38,714 nucleotides of DNA, from positions 1 to 38,714 of the forward strand of contig JALHOG010000051.1 of NCBI GenBank assembly GCA_022843125.1, given 5' to 3'. The position numbers and the translations under genes were made by a program. Every line of letters starts with the position of its first letter. Positions within the stretch are counted from its first letter, which is position 1. The DNA comes from Ilumatobacteraceae bacterium. GTDB taxonomy: Bacteria; Actinomycetota; Acidimicrobiia; Acidimicrobiales; Ilumatobacteraceae. Shown here piece by piece: positions 1 through 7,324 of this stretch. The notes below the pieces were generated by a model, which was given only the letters and a program-made list of their open reading frames with translations, had not been told where the DNA came from and ran no database searches.

Positions 1-1
1 G

Positions 2-1654
2 GTCGTCGCCCGCGGCCCGGCTGCCGACGGTCCGGCCGCCGGCACCGGCGAAGCCCCCTCGTCGGGCGCTATCGCCACGGTCGAGTGGTATGCGCTCAGC
101 GGAGCGGCGGCACCTGGCGGGGGGGTGACCGAGGATCGGCTGCTGCTGTGCCGCGCGGTCGGTCCGGACGGCACGTGCGACGCTCTCGTCGGGTCGCGCA
201 CCGTCAGCTACGCCGGCGGCGTGACGGTCATCACGGAGTACGGGCCGGCACCATCGGTTGCGTGGCAGACGCTCGACGCCACCGGTGCTGCGACGTCCGT
301 CGCCGACCGGCCTGCCCGCGTCGGCAGCGACGGGGTGATCGGGTTCGAGACCGCTGGCGGCCGGCGCGTGCTGGTCACGGGCGGCGACGAGTCGGTCATC
401 GGTGATCTCGCGACACGCACGGCCGAGGAGCGGTTGCCGGTCGTCTTCGGCGAAGCGATCGCAGGTGACACCGACCTGAGAACCGGCAGCGGCGTCGCCG
501 CCCACTACTTCGCGGCGTACCTCGACACCAGGGGAGAGGAGGCGTGTGTCGGCGGCGTCGGCATCCCGTGGAACAACGAGGAGTCGTGCGTGCCGACGGC
601 GCCGGGTGCGCTGGTGGTGACGGTCGCGACCCCGTCGCCGGTCGGCACGATCCTCGTGGCGACCGCACCGGTCGGGACCGCCCGGCTCGTCGCGTCGTCG
701 GCGGGCGGCAGCTCGGCCGACCTGTCACTCACGGGCGCGACCGACGACGGCTTCGTGCTCGGGTTCGGCTCGCTCGGCGATCTCGTGCCGACGAACCTCA
801 CCGCGCTCGATGCGGCCGGCGCCGAACTCGGACGCGTCGACGTGGTGAGCACCGGCGGTGCGCCGCTCGGCTACGTGCCCGGCACCGGCCCGTCGGCCCT
901 GCTGCTCCCGGGCGACGACGTCGTGCCGTCGTACGCGCAGCACATCGATGCCCTGCCGCATCGCACCAGCGGGCTCGTCCGGGCTCCGAGCGGTGCCACG
1001 TTCGCCGTCAACGTCGCTGAGGACCACTGGGGCGAACTGCCGGCCGAGTTCGACCAACGGCAGATCGGTGGGTCGACCTGGGCAACCGGGGAAGAGGACT
1101 CGAACCGTGGGTACGTGTCGATCTCCGAGTGCGCGATGGTGGCGGTGAGCGCCGGCCCGAACCGGCCGGCGTGGAGTGACGAGGCGCTCGCCCTGCTGGC
1201 CACCTTCGAAGCCGGCGACCCGATCACGTTCGACCTGCCCGACGGGTGGTCGACGATCGAGCTCGGACCTTTCGGTGAGTGGTTCGCGATGTCGTTCGAT
1301 CCGGGCGACGGTGCGCCCGACATCACGCTGACGCAGATGCCCGGCTCGAACGCCGGTCCGCTCCTCGCGAACCTCGCAGGTCAGCCGATCGAGAGCGTCA
1401 CGTTCCGCGACACACCGGCCTGGCTCATCACGCTCGAGAGCCCCGGCTGGACGATGCTCGTGTGGGCCGACGAGCGGGGAGCGTTCTCGGTCCAGTCGAA
1501 CGACCGGTCGCTCGACCGGCTCGCGGAGATCGTCGACGGGCTGTCGACCGTGTCGGTCGATCAATGGGACCTGCGCTACGCCGCGATCGAGGCAGGCAGG
1601 GTCTCCGTCATGTCACAGCCGAAGTGCGAGGTTCCAGCGCTCGCCGAACGCTGA
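2..1654 (+). CDS. Hypothetical protein, 5' end cut by window edge
   Basis: The frame is open from base 2 with no stop before the first GTG at 125, and the upstream codons read like protein (Ala/Gly/Pro-rich, then an I-A-T-V-E-W-Y segment), so the gene very likely starts outside the window. About 550 residues are visible. They are rich in Gly, Ala, Thr and Val with short beta-strand-like stretches and a few Cys, as in secreted or envelope-exposed actinobacterial proteins. No transmembrane segment or catalytic motif is recognised. The gene ends 88 bases before the next one. I do not recognise the family and assign no function. Coding is well supported by length and GC-rich third positions; product identity is unknown. 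Confidence 0.75.
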   Translation, partial: VVARGPAADGPAAGTGEAPSSGAIATVEWYALSGAAAPGGGVTEDRLLLCRAVGPDGTCDALVGSRTVSYAGGVTVITEYGPAPSVAWQTLDATGAATSVADRPARVGSDGVIGFETAGGRRVLVTGGDESVIGDLATRTAEERLPVVFGEAIAGDTDLRTGSGVAAHYFAAYLDTRGEEACVGGVGIPWNNEESCVPTAPGALVVTVATPSPVGTILVATAPVGTARLVASSAGGSSADLSLTGATDDGFVLGFGSLGDLVPTNLTALDAAGAELGRVDVVSTGGAPLGYVPGTGPSALLLPGDDVVPSYAQHIDALPHRTSGLVRAPSGATFAVNVAEDHWGELPAEFDQRQIGGSTWATGEEDSNRGYVSISECAMVAVSAGPNRPAWSDEALALLATFEAGDPITFDLPDGWSTIELGPFGEWFAMSFDPGDGAPDITLTQMPGSNAGPLLANLAGQPIESVTFRDTPAWLITLESPGWTMLVWADERGAFSVQSNDRSLDRLAEIVDGLSTVSVDQWDLRYAAIEAGRVSVMSQPKCEVPALAER

Positions 1655-1742
1655 TCGGCTCGTCCAGATCGCCGCTGCGATATTCGCCTCGTCGGCTCGG
1701 AACTGGTGAGTAGCGTCGCCTCACTCGGCACGGGAGGCACAC

Positions 1743-2768
1743 ATGGACCTCGATCGGTTCTCGGTTGCGACGTTCAACCTGTACAACCTGCAGCTGCCGA
1801 ACGTCCCGATGAACCCGGGGCAGACGTGGACGCTCGACGAGTACAACGCCAAGGTCGCGTGGACCGGGCGGCAACTGCTCGAGCTCGACGCCGACATCGT
1901 CGGCCTGCAGGAGCTGTGGAGCGCGACGGCGCTGGAGCGGGTGGTGGAGGCGGCGGGCCTCGACGACGTGTACGACGTGCTCGTGCCCGAGGAGTTCGGC
2001 GGGCGGATCATGTGCGCGGCGCTCGTCCGCAAGGGTCTGCTCGTCGGCGAGCCCGAGTGGATCGCCGCGTTCCCGCCGGAGGTGCGGCTGGAGTCGGGCA
2101 CCGACGACCCGCAGGCGCCCGACATCAGGATCGAGCTCGACGGGTTCTCGCGGCCGGTCCTCGCGTTCGACGCGGCGCTGCGCGACCAGCCGCCGTTCAC
2201 GCGTGTGTTCGTCGCGCACTTCAAGTCGAAGCTGCCCACCCGGATCGACCGCGAGCCGTGGTTCGGCGACGAGTTCAAGCCGCATCGCACCGCGATCGGC
2301 GCCGCGCTGTCGACGGTGCGTCGCACGGCGGAGGCGGCCGCGCTCCGCGTGATCCTGACCGGCGTGATGAAGGGCACGGTGACGCCGGTGATCGTGCTCG
2401 GCGACCTGAACGACGGCCAGCACAGCAATACGGTGAACGTGCTCACCGAGCAGCCGCGCTACCTGGTCGGCGGCTCACTCGGCGGGGTGGACAACGGGCT
2501 GTACACGGCGCAGACCCTGCAGGAGTACCGCGACACCCGCGACGTGTACTACACGCACGTGCACCAGGACCTGCGCGAGTCGCTCGACCACGTGCTCGTG
2601 AGCGAGCAGTTCTACGACAACAGCAAGCGGCGGATCTGGCTGTTCGACGGCCTGTCGATCTACAACGACCATCTGAACGACTCCGAGACCACCGACCACA
2701 AGCGCAAGGGCACCGGCGACCACGGCATCGTCAAGGTCGCCTTCCGCCACCGCCCCGCGCCCGCGTGA
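1743..2768 (+). CDS. Endonuclease/exonuclease/phosphatase family protein
   Basis: This 341-residue protein belongs to the metal-dependent EEP (DNase I/exonuclease III-like) fold. The visible signatures come in the expected order: an N-terminal A-T-F-N-L-Y-N segment (about residues 9-15), the metal-binding G-L-Q-E-L-W motif (Glu near 57), G-D-L-N-D in the C-terminal half, S-L-D-H-V-L-V, and a final G-D-H-G-I-V segment carrying the catalytic His. Members cleave phosphodiester or phosphomonoester bonds in nucleic acids or lipids; the substrate cannot be read here. There is no signal peptide, so the protein is probably cytoplasmic. The ATG is preceded by a strong GGGAGG ribosome site (1732-1737) five bases upstream, which fixes the start. 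It appears monocistronic and converges on the next gene one base later. Confidence 0.85.
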   Translation: MDLDRFSVATFNLYNLQLPNVPMNPGQTWTLDEYNAKVAWTGRQLLELDADIVGLQELWSATALERVVEAAGLDDVYDVLVPEEFGGRIMCAALVRKGLLVGEPEWIAAFPPEVRLESGTDDPQAPDIRIELDGFSRPVLAFDAALRDQPPFTRVFVAHFKSKLPTRIDREPWFGDEFKPHRTAIGAALSTVRRTAEAAALRVILTGVMKGTVTPVIVLGDLNDGQHSNTVNVLTEQPRYLVGGSLGGVDNGLYTAQTLQEYRDTRDVYYTHVHQDLRESLDHVLVSEQFYDNSKRRIWLFDGLSIYNDHLNDSETTDHKRKGTGDHGIVKVAFRHRPAPA

Positions 2769-2769
2769 C

Positions 2770-3267
2770 TCACGGGGCGAGGGTCACGACGTACCTCAGA
2801 TACGGCTTCTCGTCGGCCGGTTGCGTCGTCTCTGCAACAGCCCCGAACATGGCTTCGCAGAACAGGTACGACGCCTGGTTGGCCGGATGCACGAGCCAGC
2901 TGACCGTCACCACCCCGCTCTGCTGGAGCTCGTCGAGCACATGCTCCATCAGGCTGGCCGCATACCCGTCACGGCGGTGTCGGGCGTTCACGGCGACGAG
3001 CCTGATGTACCGATGACGAGCATACGGCTGCCCGCTCTCGGCGAGGAGGAGCTGATGAGCAAGCACCGCGACGATTCGGCCAGCTTCTTCGGCGACGATC
3101 ACGCAGCGGTCTTGGAGACGCGCTTCGGGCACGGTCGATGACCGCCACGCCCACAGCGTGTCGATCATCTCGGCGACCTCGTCGGCCCATGGCTCCTTCA
3201 GGTCCAGACCGTGTTCGAAGCTGGCGAATGCGGCGTCATCGGCCGCACGCGCAGCCCGAACCCGCAT
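2770..3267 (-). CDS. GNAT-family N-acetyltransferase
   Basis: The 165-residue product fits the GNAT fold: an opening R-V-R-A-A-R-A-A-D segment (strand 1), a mid-protein L-V-A-V-N-A-R-H-R-R-D-G-Y-A segment matching the acetyl-CoA pyrophosphate loop (R/Q-x-x-G-x-A), and a late N-Q-A-S-Y-L-F-C-E-A-M-F-G segment typical of the C-terminal helix. It would transfer an acetyl group from acetyl-CoA to an unidentified amine. The frame extends upstream, but the ATG at 3267 is preferred because it lies two bases after the stop of the XRE gene (3270) and the fold begins right after it. The two genes are almost certainly co-transcribed. A GNAT toxin is possible but unproven, because acetyltransferases of this size have many roles. 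Confidence 0.8.
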   Translation of the reverse strand: MRVRAARAADDAAFASFEHGLDLKEPWADEVAEMIDTLWAWRSSTVPEARLQDRCVIVAEEAGRIVAVLAHQLLLAESGQPYARHRYIRLVAVNARHRRDGYAASLMEHVLDELQQSGVVTVSWLVHPANQASYLFCEAMFGAVAETTQPADEKPYLRYVVTLAP

Positions 3268-3269
3268 GC

Positions 3270-3602
3270 TCAGCGCTTGGTGACGCGGTGCTTGGCTCGC
3301 CCGCTCGGCTGCCACGTCTTCGATGACGGAGCCGGTTCGGTTCGGCTCCGACCGCCGTTGCCGAGGCTCGGCCGCTCCGTGGAGATCGAGTCGAGCGCGT
3401 TCGTGAGCTTGACGATGGTCGACAACTTCGCGTCGGACCGGCGGGTCTCGATCCGGCTGATGTCGGACTGCCCGACCCCGGAGAGTTCCGCCAACTCTGC
3501 CTGCGAGATGCCGAGCTCGTTTCGGCGTTCGCGAATGGCGTCGCCGGGGTGAGACTCGAGTGCCTTCGTCAGCGTCTGGTAGGCCGTCATCGTCGCTGCC
3601 AT
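3270..3602 (-). CDS. XRE-family helix-turn-helix regulator
   Basis: This 110-residue protein has a Cro/C1-type helix-turn-helix at about residues 24-75: I-R-E-R-R-N-E-L-G-I-S-Q-A-E-L-A followed by G-V-G-Q-S-D-I-S-R-I-E-T. An N-terminal stretch resembling HigA/HipB-type antitoxins (Y-Q-T-L-T-K-A-L) precedes it. The tail after residue 80 is basic and looks disordered. An alternative start is Met5 (3590). It is the first gene of a two-gene unit with the downstream GNAT. An AT-rich inverted repeat overlapping a TATGAT -10 box lies just upstream (3613-3630), which suggests autorepression. It could be an antitoxin or a simple local repressor. Confidence 0.82.
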   Translation of the reverse strand: MAATMTAYQTLTKALESHPGDAIRERRNELGISQAELAELSGVGQSDISRIETRRSDAKLSTIVKLTNALDSISTERPSLGNGGRSRTEPAPSSKTWQPSGRAKHRVTKR

Positions 3603-3612
3603 GCCGTCAGCC

Positions 3613-3630
3613 TATGTGATCAATCATATG
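3613..3630 (-). promoter_or_regulatory. Operator-like inverted repeat with -10 box for the XRE-GNAT unit
   Basis: The arms 3613-3620 and 3623-3630 form an imperfect inverted repeat (6 of 8 positions) around a 2-base spacer, centred on TGATCA, in a conspicuous AT-rich island. On the minus strand the right arm contains TATGAT (3628-3623), a near-consensus -10 element about 20 bases upstream of the XRE ATG. Overlap of operator and -10 is the usual arrangement of an autoregulated XRE gene. No convincing -35 is seen. Confidence 0.5.
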
Positions 3631-3738
3631 GAAGCAATCGGTTCCGGCCAGCGGCGATCACGATCACACCCGCCGGACGTTGCACGCGCCCGTCTCAACC
3701 CAGATCCGAGCGCACGACCCCATGAGACAGACTCGGGC

Positions 3739-4134
3739 ATGCGGATCAGACGGGCGACGGTCTCGGAAGCGCGGCCGCTCGCGATGTTGCGCTGGTCGTG
3801 GCGGGTCGACGAGGAGGCCGGCGACCCGACCGAGGAGCGGGAGGAGTTCGTGGCGCGCTTCGTCACGTTCGCGACCGACGCGCTCACCGATCGATGGGTG
3901 GTCTGGGTCGCCGAGGAGTTCGGCTACGTGACGAACGTGTACACCGTGCCGGCGGTGCGCAACCGCGGCGTCGGCAGCGATCTGCTCGAAGCGGTGCGTC
4001 AGTGGGCTGGCTGGGCCGACCTCGAACTGCTCCTCGTGTGGCCGAGCGATCGGAGCGTGCCGTGGTACTCCCGGGCCGGCTTCATACCGTCCGCCGAGGT
4101 GCTCACGCTCGAGATCGCTGGCTACGAAGGCTGA
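3739..4134 (+). CDS. GNAT-family N-acetyltransferase (small)
   Basis: A 131-residue GNAT protein starting M-R-I-R-R-A-T-V-S-E-A. The acetyl-CoA loop is V-Y-T-V-P-A-V-R-N-R-G-V-G-S (about residues 70-83), where R-N-R-G-V-G matches the family's R/Q-x-x-G-x-G. The C-terminal V-P-W-Y-S-R-A-G-F is the usual Y-x-x-x-G-F signature. The frame is open farther upstream, but the extra N-terminus is low-complexity and Arg-rich, so the ATG at 3739 is chosen. No clear ribosome site precedes it. It is followed five bases later by the P-loop gene, implying an operon with that gene and a second GNAT. The acceptor substrate is unknown. Confidence 0.8.
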   Translation: MRIRRATVSEARPLAMLRWSWRVDEEAGDPTEEREEFVARFVTFATDALTDRWVVWVAEEFGYVTNVYTVPAVRNRGVGSDLLEAVRQWAGWADLELLLVWPSDRSVPWYSRAGFIPSAEVLTLEIAGYEG

Positions 4135-4139
4135 CCGTC

Positions 4140-4661
4140 TTGGGCCTCGTCTACGTCACCGGTGTACCCGGCGCAGGTAAGTCGGCCGTTCGGGGCGAGC
4201 TCCGCCGACGTGGCGTGCCAGCACTGGGGGTCGACGAGGATCACATCGGAGCGTTCCACACCCGCAACGGAGCCGTCGTCGATCCCGAGAACGTCGTCGA
4301 CACGGCCACGTGGCGGAGCCGACACGAGTGGCGGATCCGCCGTGACCGATTGACCGGCCTACGTCCGGATGACGCTGCGGCGCTCTATCTCTGCGGATCC
4401 GCTGCAAACGAGAGCGACGTGTGGGACCTGTTCGATGCGGTCGTCGCGCTCGTGGTGGACGACGACACGTTGCGCGAACGCCTCGCGGCGAGGACCGGGA
4501 ACAACTTCGGCAAGGCCGAAGACGAGCTGGCTCTCGCCCTCGGCTGGAACCGAACCTACGAGGCCGACCTGCGCGCCTGCGGCGCCATCGTCATCGACGC
4601 GACCCGAGCGATCAGCGACGTCGTCGACGAACTGCTCGACCGGACGACCACGGCTGGATGA
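4140..4661 (+). CDS. P-loop NTPase / kinase-like protein
   Basis: About 173 residues opening with L-V-Y-V-T-G-V-P-G-A-G-K-S, a textbook Walker A P-loop right at the N-terminus as in small-molecule kinases (AAA_18/AAA_33, shikimate or adenylate kinase-like). A V-D-E-D-H segment at strand 2, a lid-like region (T-G-N-N-F-G-K) and a final I-V-I-D-A-T-R strand also suit that fold. It probably phosphorylates a small metabolite or nucleoside, but the substrate is not readable. The start is TTG at 4140, the only start codon close before the P-loop; the upstream part of the same frame overlaps the previous gene and is spurious. It overlaps the next gene by four bases (ATGA), so the two are translationally coupled. 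Confidence 0.72.
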   Translation: MGLVYVTGVPGAGKSAVRGELRRRGVPALGVDEDHIGAFHTRNGAVVDPENVVDTATWRSRHEWRIRRDRLTGLRPDDAAALYLCGSAANESDVWDLFDAVVALVVDDDTLRERLAARTGNNFGKAEDELALALGWNRTYEADLRACGAIVIDATRAISDVVDELLDRTTTAG

Positions 4662-5059
4662 GCCGGGTCGTGGACGACTGGTGGGGGCGGCCGATCGTGG
4701 CGTCGCTCCCCCGGTTGTTCCTCGACCACTTCTGGTCCACCAGCACCGTGGTCGAGGACGACCGCCGGCCGGTCGCGTTCCTGGTCGGCTTCCTCTCACC
4801 GTCGGAACCGGGGAAGGCGTACATCCACTTCGTCGGCGTCGACCCCGAGCATCGCGGCGCCGGGCTCGGCCGCGACCTGTACGAGCGCTTCTTCGCCATG
4901 GCCCGAGAGCGTGGTGCGACGGAGGTCTCCGCGGTCACGTCGCCGATCAACACGGGTTCGATTGCGTTCCACCGCACGATGGGCTTCGACGTCTCCGATC
5001 CGATCGACGGCTACGACCAACCGGGTGCCGCCCTCGTCCACTTCCACCGCGACCTCTGA
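4658..5059 (+). CDS. GNAT-family N-acetyltransferase
   Basis: This 133-residue GNAT starts M-S-R-V-V-D-D-W-W-G. Its core F-V-G-V-D-P-E-H-R-G-A-G-L-G-R (about residues 54-68) is an excellent match to the acetyl-CoA-binding loop, and N-T-G-S-I-A-F-H-R-T-M-G-F near residue 104 is the classic C-terminal motif. The ATG sits inside the previous stop (ATGA, 4658-4661), which decides the start over upstream alternatives. The protein forms a translationally coupled pair with the P-loop kinase-like protein, so they may act on the same compound, one phosphorylating and the other acetylating. Both activities and the substrate are inferences. Confidence 0.85.
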   Translation: MSRVVDDWWGRPIVASLPRLFLDHFWSTSTVVEDDRRPVAFLVGFLSPSEPGKAYIHFVGVDPEHRGAGLGRDLYERFFAMARERGATEVSAVTSPINTGSIAFHRTMGFDVSDPIDGYDQPGAALVHFHRDL

Positions 5060-5087
5060 TCCGACGCGCGCCGCGGTGCACGGTCCC

Positions 5088-5093
5088 TACACT
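5088..5093 (+). promoter_or_regulatory. -10 box (TACACT) for cupin gene, leaderless type
   Basis: TACACT matches the actinobacterial TANNNT -10 motif and ends six bases before the GTG at 5100. Transcription would then begin at or next to the start codon, giving a leaderless mRNA. No -35 is evident. Confidence 0.5.
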
Positions 5094-5099
5094 CCGGCC

Positions 5100-5468
5100 G
5101 TGACCATCTCGTTCCGTGCTGCCGACATCCCATCCGCCGACCTCGCCGAGCGGCCGCTCGGGCAACCGTCCGCCGAACCGTTGACCGGTGACATCCTCAC
5201 CCGCAGTCAGGTGTTCTTCGACGAGCCACAGATCACGTCGGGCACGTGGGAGTGCGAGCCGGGTGCGTCGCGCTGGGAGTTCCTCACCCGTGGCGAGATC
5301 ATCTACGTGCTGTCGGGCCGGATGACGGTCGAGCAGGACGGCGGAGAGCCGGTCGAGCTGACCGCCGGCTCGAGCGCCATCTTCCCGATCGGCTGGTGCG
5401 GTGTGTGGACCGTCCACGAGACCCTCCGCAAGGTCTTCGTGGTCTATCGCCCCACCGCCGCCGAGTAG
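5100..5468 (+). CDS. Cupin domain protein (EutQ/DUF861-like)
   Basis: A 122-residue single-domain cupin. The recognisable core runs from G-T-W-E-C-E-P-G-A-S-R-W through L-T-R-G-E-I-I-Y-V-L-S-G-R-M-T-V to S-S-A-I-F-P-I-G-W-C-G-V-W, the arrangement of the Cupin_3/DUF861 family related to EutQ and ureidoglycine aminohydrolase. The usual cupin metal His residues are mostly replaced (the G-x-x-x-x-x-H part has no His), so a metal-free or sugar/small-ligand-binding role is possible. The GTG start at 5100 sits just after a TACACT -10 box. It follows the GNAT/P-loop/GNAT group by 40 bases but seems to have its own promoter. Confidence 0.78.
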   Translation: MTISFRAADIPSADLAERPLGQPSAEPLTGDILTRSQVFFDEPQITSGTWECEPGASRWEFLTRGEIIYVLSGRMTVEQDGGEPVELTAGSSAIFPIGWCGVWTVHETLRKVFVVYRPTAAE

Positions 5469-5593
5469 CACCGCGCCGCCGGTCAAGCCGACCGACGTAG
5501 GACGTACCCGTCAGATCTGCGAGGACGGTGAAGGACCTGAGGCGCCGAATCTGCGCCATCATCGATGCCAAACCATGGCAGAACGCAATAGTT

Positions 5594-5602
5594 TGATATC
5601 AT
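5594..5602 (+). promoter_or_regulatory. Palindrome plus -10 box upstream of abiEi
   Basis: The perfect 8-base palindrome TGATATCA (5594-5601) overlaps TATCAT (5597-5602), a TANNNT -10 element ending seven bases before the GTG of the AbiEi gene. AbiEi antitoxins are known to repress their own operon by binding inverted repeats near the promoter, so this is a natural operator candidate. A second short repeat, TGCCA/TGGCA with a 5-base spacer, lies at 5566-5580. Confidence 0.45.
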
Positions 5603-5609
5603 TGGTGAC

Positions 5610-6416
5610 GTGCAGACTGCGCACGTCACTCCGAGTCGGCTGGCTGACTGGCTGATCGCGCGTGGACGTCACTTCGTCACGACCCGGGAGGTGGCCGAAC
5701 TCGTCGGCGTCGATCCTGGTGTCGTGCCGGTCAGCCTGCAGCGAGCGAGAGACGCCCACAAGATCGTGTCGGTGACGAAGGGCGGATGGGTGCCGGTCCC
5801 GCCCGAGTACCGGGAAGTCGGTGCTCCGCCGGCGCTCGACTACATCGACCAGATGATGCGTCACCTCGGACACCCGTACTACGTCGGGTTCCTGTCGGCG
5901 GCCCAGATGTACGGAGCATCACATCAAGCTCCGATGGCCCTCCAGGTCGCAACGCCTGCCCTGCTCCGCGATCGTCACATCGGCCGCAACCGCATCGAGT
6001 TCGTCCGCCGTGCCGCCACCGCCAGCCGACCGACGCAACTGCACACCGTGCCGACCGGTCGCGTGATCGTCGCCACGCCGGCCGTCGTGGTGCTCGATCT
6101 CGTCGAGTCACCGCAACACGGTGCGGGGCTCGGCAACGTCGCCACCGTGATCGCCGACCTGCTCCACGAGGACGCACTCGACGGCAGCGCCATCGCAGAA
6201 GCTGCCATGGACTACCCGGTCCGCGTCGTCCAACGCGTCGGTCACCTCATCGAGTTCATGGCCGACGTGACCGACAAGCCGATCGACCTCGAGGCGCTCG
6301 CCGATCTCGTCGACGCGCGTGTGTACACCCCGCTCGATCCGCGCCAGCCGGCTGAGGGCGCTCGCGACGAACGGTGGCACGTCATCGTCAACACCGAGAT
6401 CGAGCACGACCTGTGA
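5610..6416 (+). CDS. abiEi: AbiEi-type antitoxin / transcriptional regulator
   Basis: The 268-residue product has the AbiEi layout: an N-terminal winged helix (about residues 8-60, with F-V-T-T-R-E-V-A-E-L-V-G and a G-G-W-V-P-V-P wing) followed by the antitoxin domain containing Y-Y-V-G-F-L-S-A-A-Q-M-Y-G-A (about residues 91-104). In type IV systems the antitoxin does not bind the toxin but counteracts it and represses the operon. GTG at 5610 is chosen because it follows a -10 box by seven bases and the fold begins right after. The gene overlaps the toxin gene by four bases (GTGA), the standard translational coupling. The pair is called from sequence alone; its phage-defence activity is not established here. 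Confidence 0.85.
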   Translation: MQTAHVTPSRLADWLIARGRHFVTTREVAELVGVDPGVVPVSLQRARDAHKIVSVTKGGWVPVPPEYREVGAPPALDYIDQMMRHLGHPYYVGFLSAAQMYGASHQAPMALQVATPALLRDRHIGRNRIEFVRRAATASRPTQLHTVPTGRVIVATPAVVVLDLVESPQHGAGLGNVATVIADLLHEDALDGSAIAEAAMDYPVRVVQRVGHLIEFMADVTDKPIDLEALADLVDARVYTPLDPRQPAEGARDERWHVIVNTEIEHDL

Positions 6417-7189
6417 TCGCTCCCGCTGACATCGCCGAGTGGCGTGCCACGGTTCCCTGGGCCGGTGCCGACCAGATCGAGCAGGACCTCGTGCTCTCGC
6501 GCCTCATCGTCGAGATCGCGAACGACGTCATGCTCGGACCGGAGTTGGTGTTCCGCGGCGGGACCTGCTTCCACAAGCTGTGGCTCGACCGGCCATGGCG
6601 ATACAGCGAGGACCTCGACTACGTGCGTCGCAGCGAGGGCGGTGTCGGCGAGATCCTCAGCGCTCTACGGCGGGTGGCCGAACGTACCGGGTTCGATCGG
6701 GTCAACACGGAAGTCGGCCGGCATCCTAAGGCACGCTTTCGATCGACGTTCGCGAGCGGGCGACCCATGAACATCAAGGTCGAACTCAACACCTTCGAGC
6801 GGTCACCGGCACGCCCGACCGTGACGCGTCCGTACGCGGTCGAGAGCAGGTGGTTCACCGGCGCCGCCGATGTTCCGACCTTCGAGCTCGCCGAACTGAT
6901 CGCCACGAAGATTCGCGCCCTCTTCCAACGCAAGAAGGGACGCGACCTGTTCGACCTCTGGCTCGCAGTCGAGCATGGCGGCGTTCGGCCTTCCGACATC
7001 GCCGACTGCTTCGAGCCGTACCGCCCGGACACCTGGGCCGCTGATCGAGCGATCGAGAACCTGGAGGCCAAGCTCGCCGACGAACGCTTCACCACCGACC
7101 TGAAGCGGTTGATCGGAGAAAAGCCACCCGGATACTCGGTTCAGGCTGCGGCCGACGTCGCCCGTGCCGTGATCTCCGCCGTCGCCTGA
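6413..7189 (+). CDS. abiEii: AbiEii/AbiGii-type nucleotidyltransferase toxin
   Basis: A 258-residue DUF1814-type nucleotidyltransferase. The diagnostic motif is R-G-G-T-C-F-H-K-L-W (residues 48-57) followed by Y-S-E-D-L-D-Y-V (64-71), giving the catalytic GG-T/S and D-x-D acids of the pol-beta-like fold. Later segments E-L-A-E-L-I-A-T-K-I-R-A-L and R-K-K-G-R-D-L-F-D-L match the conserved Lys and R-D-x-x-D region of the family. Toxins of this family transfer nucleotides to tRNA or other targets and cause abortive infection. GTG at 6413 lies in the GTGA overlap with the antitoxin stop and is clearly the start. All active-site residues look intact. It ends 35 bases from the tRNA-Leu 3' end, on the opposite strand. 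Confidence 0.88.
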   Translation: MIAPADIAEWRATVPWAGADQIEQDLVLSRLIVEIANDVMLGPELVFRGGTCFHKLWLDRPWRYSEDLDYVRRSEGGVGEILSALRRVAERTGFDRVNTEVGRHPKARFRSTFASGRPMNIKVELNTFERSPARPTVTRPYAVESRWFTGAADVPTFELAELIATKIRALFQRKKGRDLFDLWLAVEHGGVRPSDIADCFEPYRPDTWAADRAIENLEAKLADERFTTDLKRLIGEKPPGYSVQAAADVARAVISAVA

Positions 7190-7190
7190 C

Positions 7191-7219
7191 GCAAAACGGC
7201 CCCCGCCGAAGCGGAGGCC
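7191..7219 (-). terminator. Rho-independent terminator of tRNA-Leu
   Basis: On the minus strand, just past the tRNA 3' end, an 8-bp GC-rich stem with one bulged base (arms 7199-7206 and 7211-7219, 4-base loop) is followed by GTTTTGCG. The T run is read only from the minus strand, so it serves the tRNA. The stem could also slow transcription arriving from abiEii. Confidence 0.7.
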
Positions 7220-7224
7220 ATCAG

Positions 7225-7307
7225 TGGGCGAGGGGGGACTTGAACCCCCACACAGTTACCTGTACTAGCACCTGAAGCTAGCGCGTCTGCCATTCCGCCA
7301 CTCGCCC
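7225..7307 (-). tRNA. tRNA-Leu (anticodon CAG)
   Basis: Read on the minus strand, the 83-nt sequence folds as a class II tRNA. The acceptor stem GGGCGAG (5') pairs with CTCGCCC (3'), followed by discriminator A. The anticodon stem CTAGC/GCTAG encloses loop TTCAGGT with anticodon CAG. A long variable arm follows, then the T arm with GTTCAAGTC. CCA is not encoded. A tRNA-Leu close to fhaA is, as I recall, also found in mycobacteria, so its place is probably ancestral. The 3' end faces the AbiE genes. Confidence 0.96.
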
Positions 7308-7324
7308 GAGTGGAGAGGGGAAGG

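Noticed and set aside
1706..3016. A 436-codon plus-strand frame overlapping the EEP gene
   Set aside because: It is out of frame with the recognisable EEP protein and has low-complexity Arg/Ala composition.
3798..4139. Upstream extension of the P-loop protein
   Set aside because: It overlaps the preceding GNAT gene in another frame, and the Walker A motif begins only after 4140.
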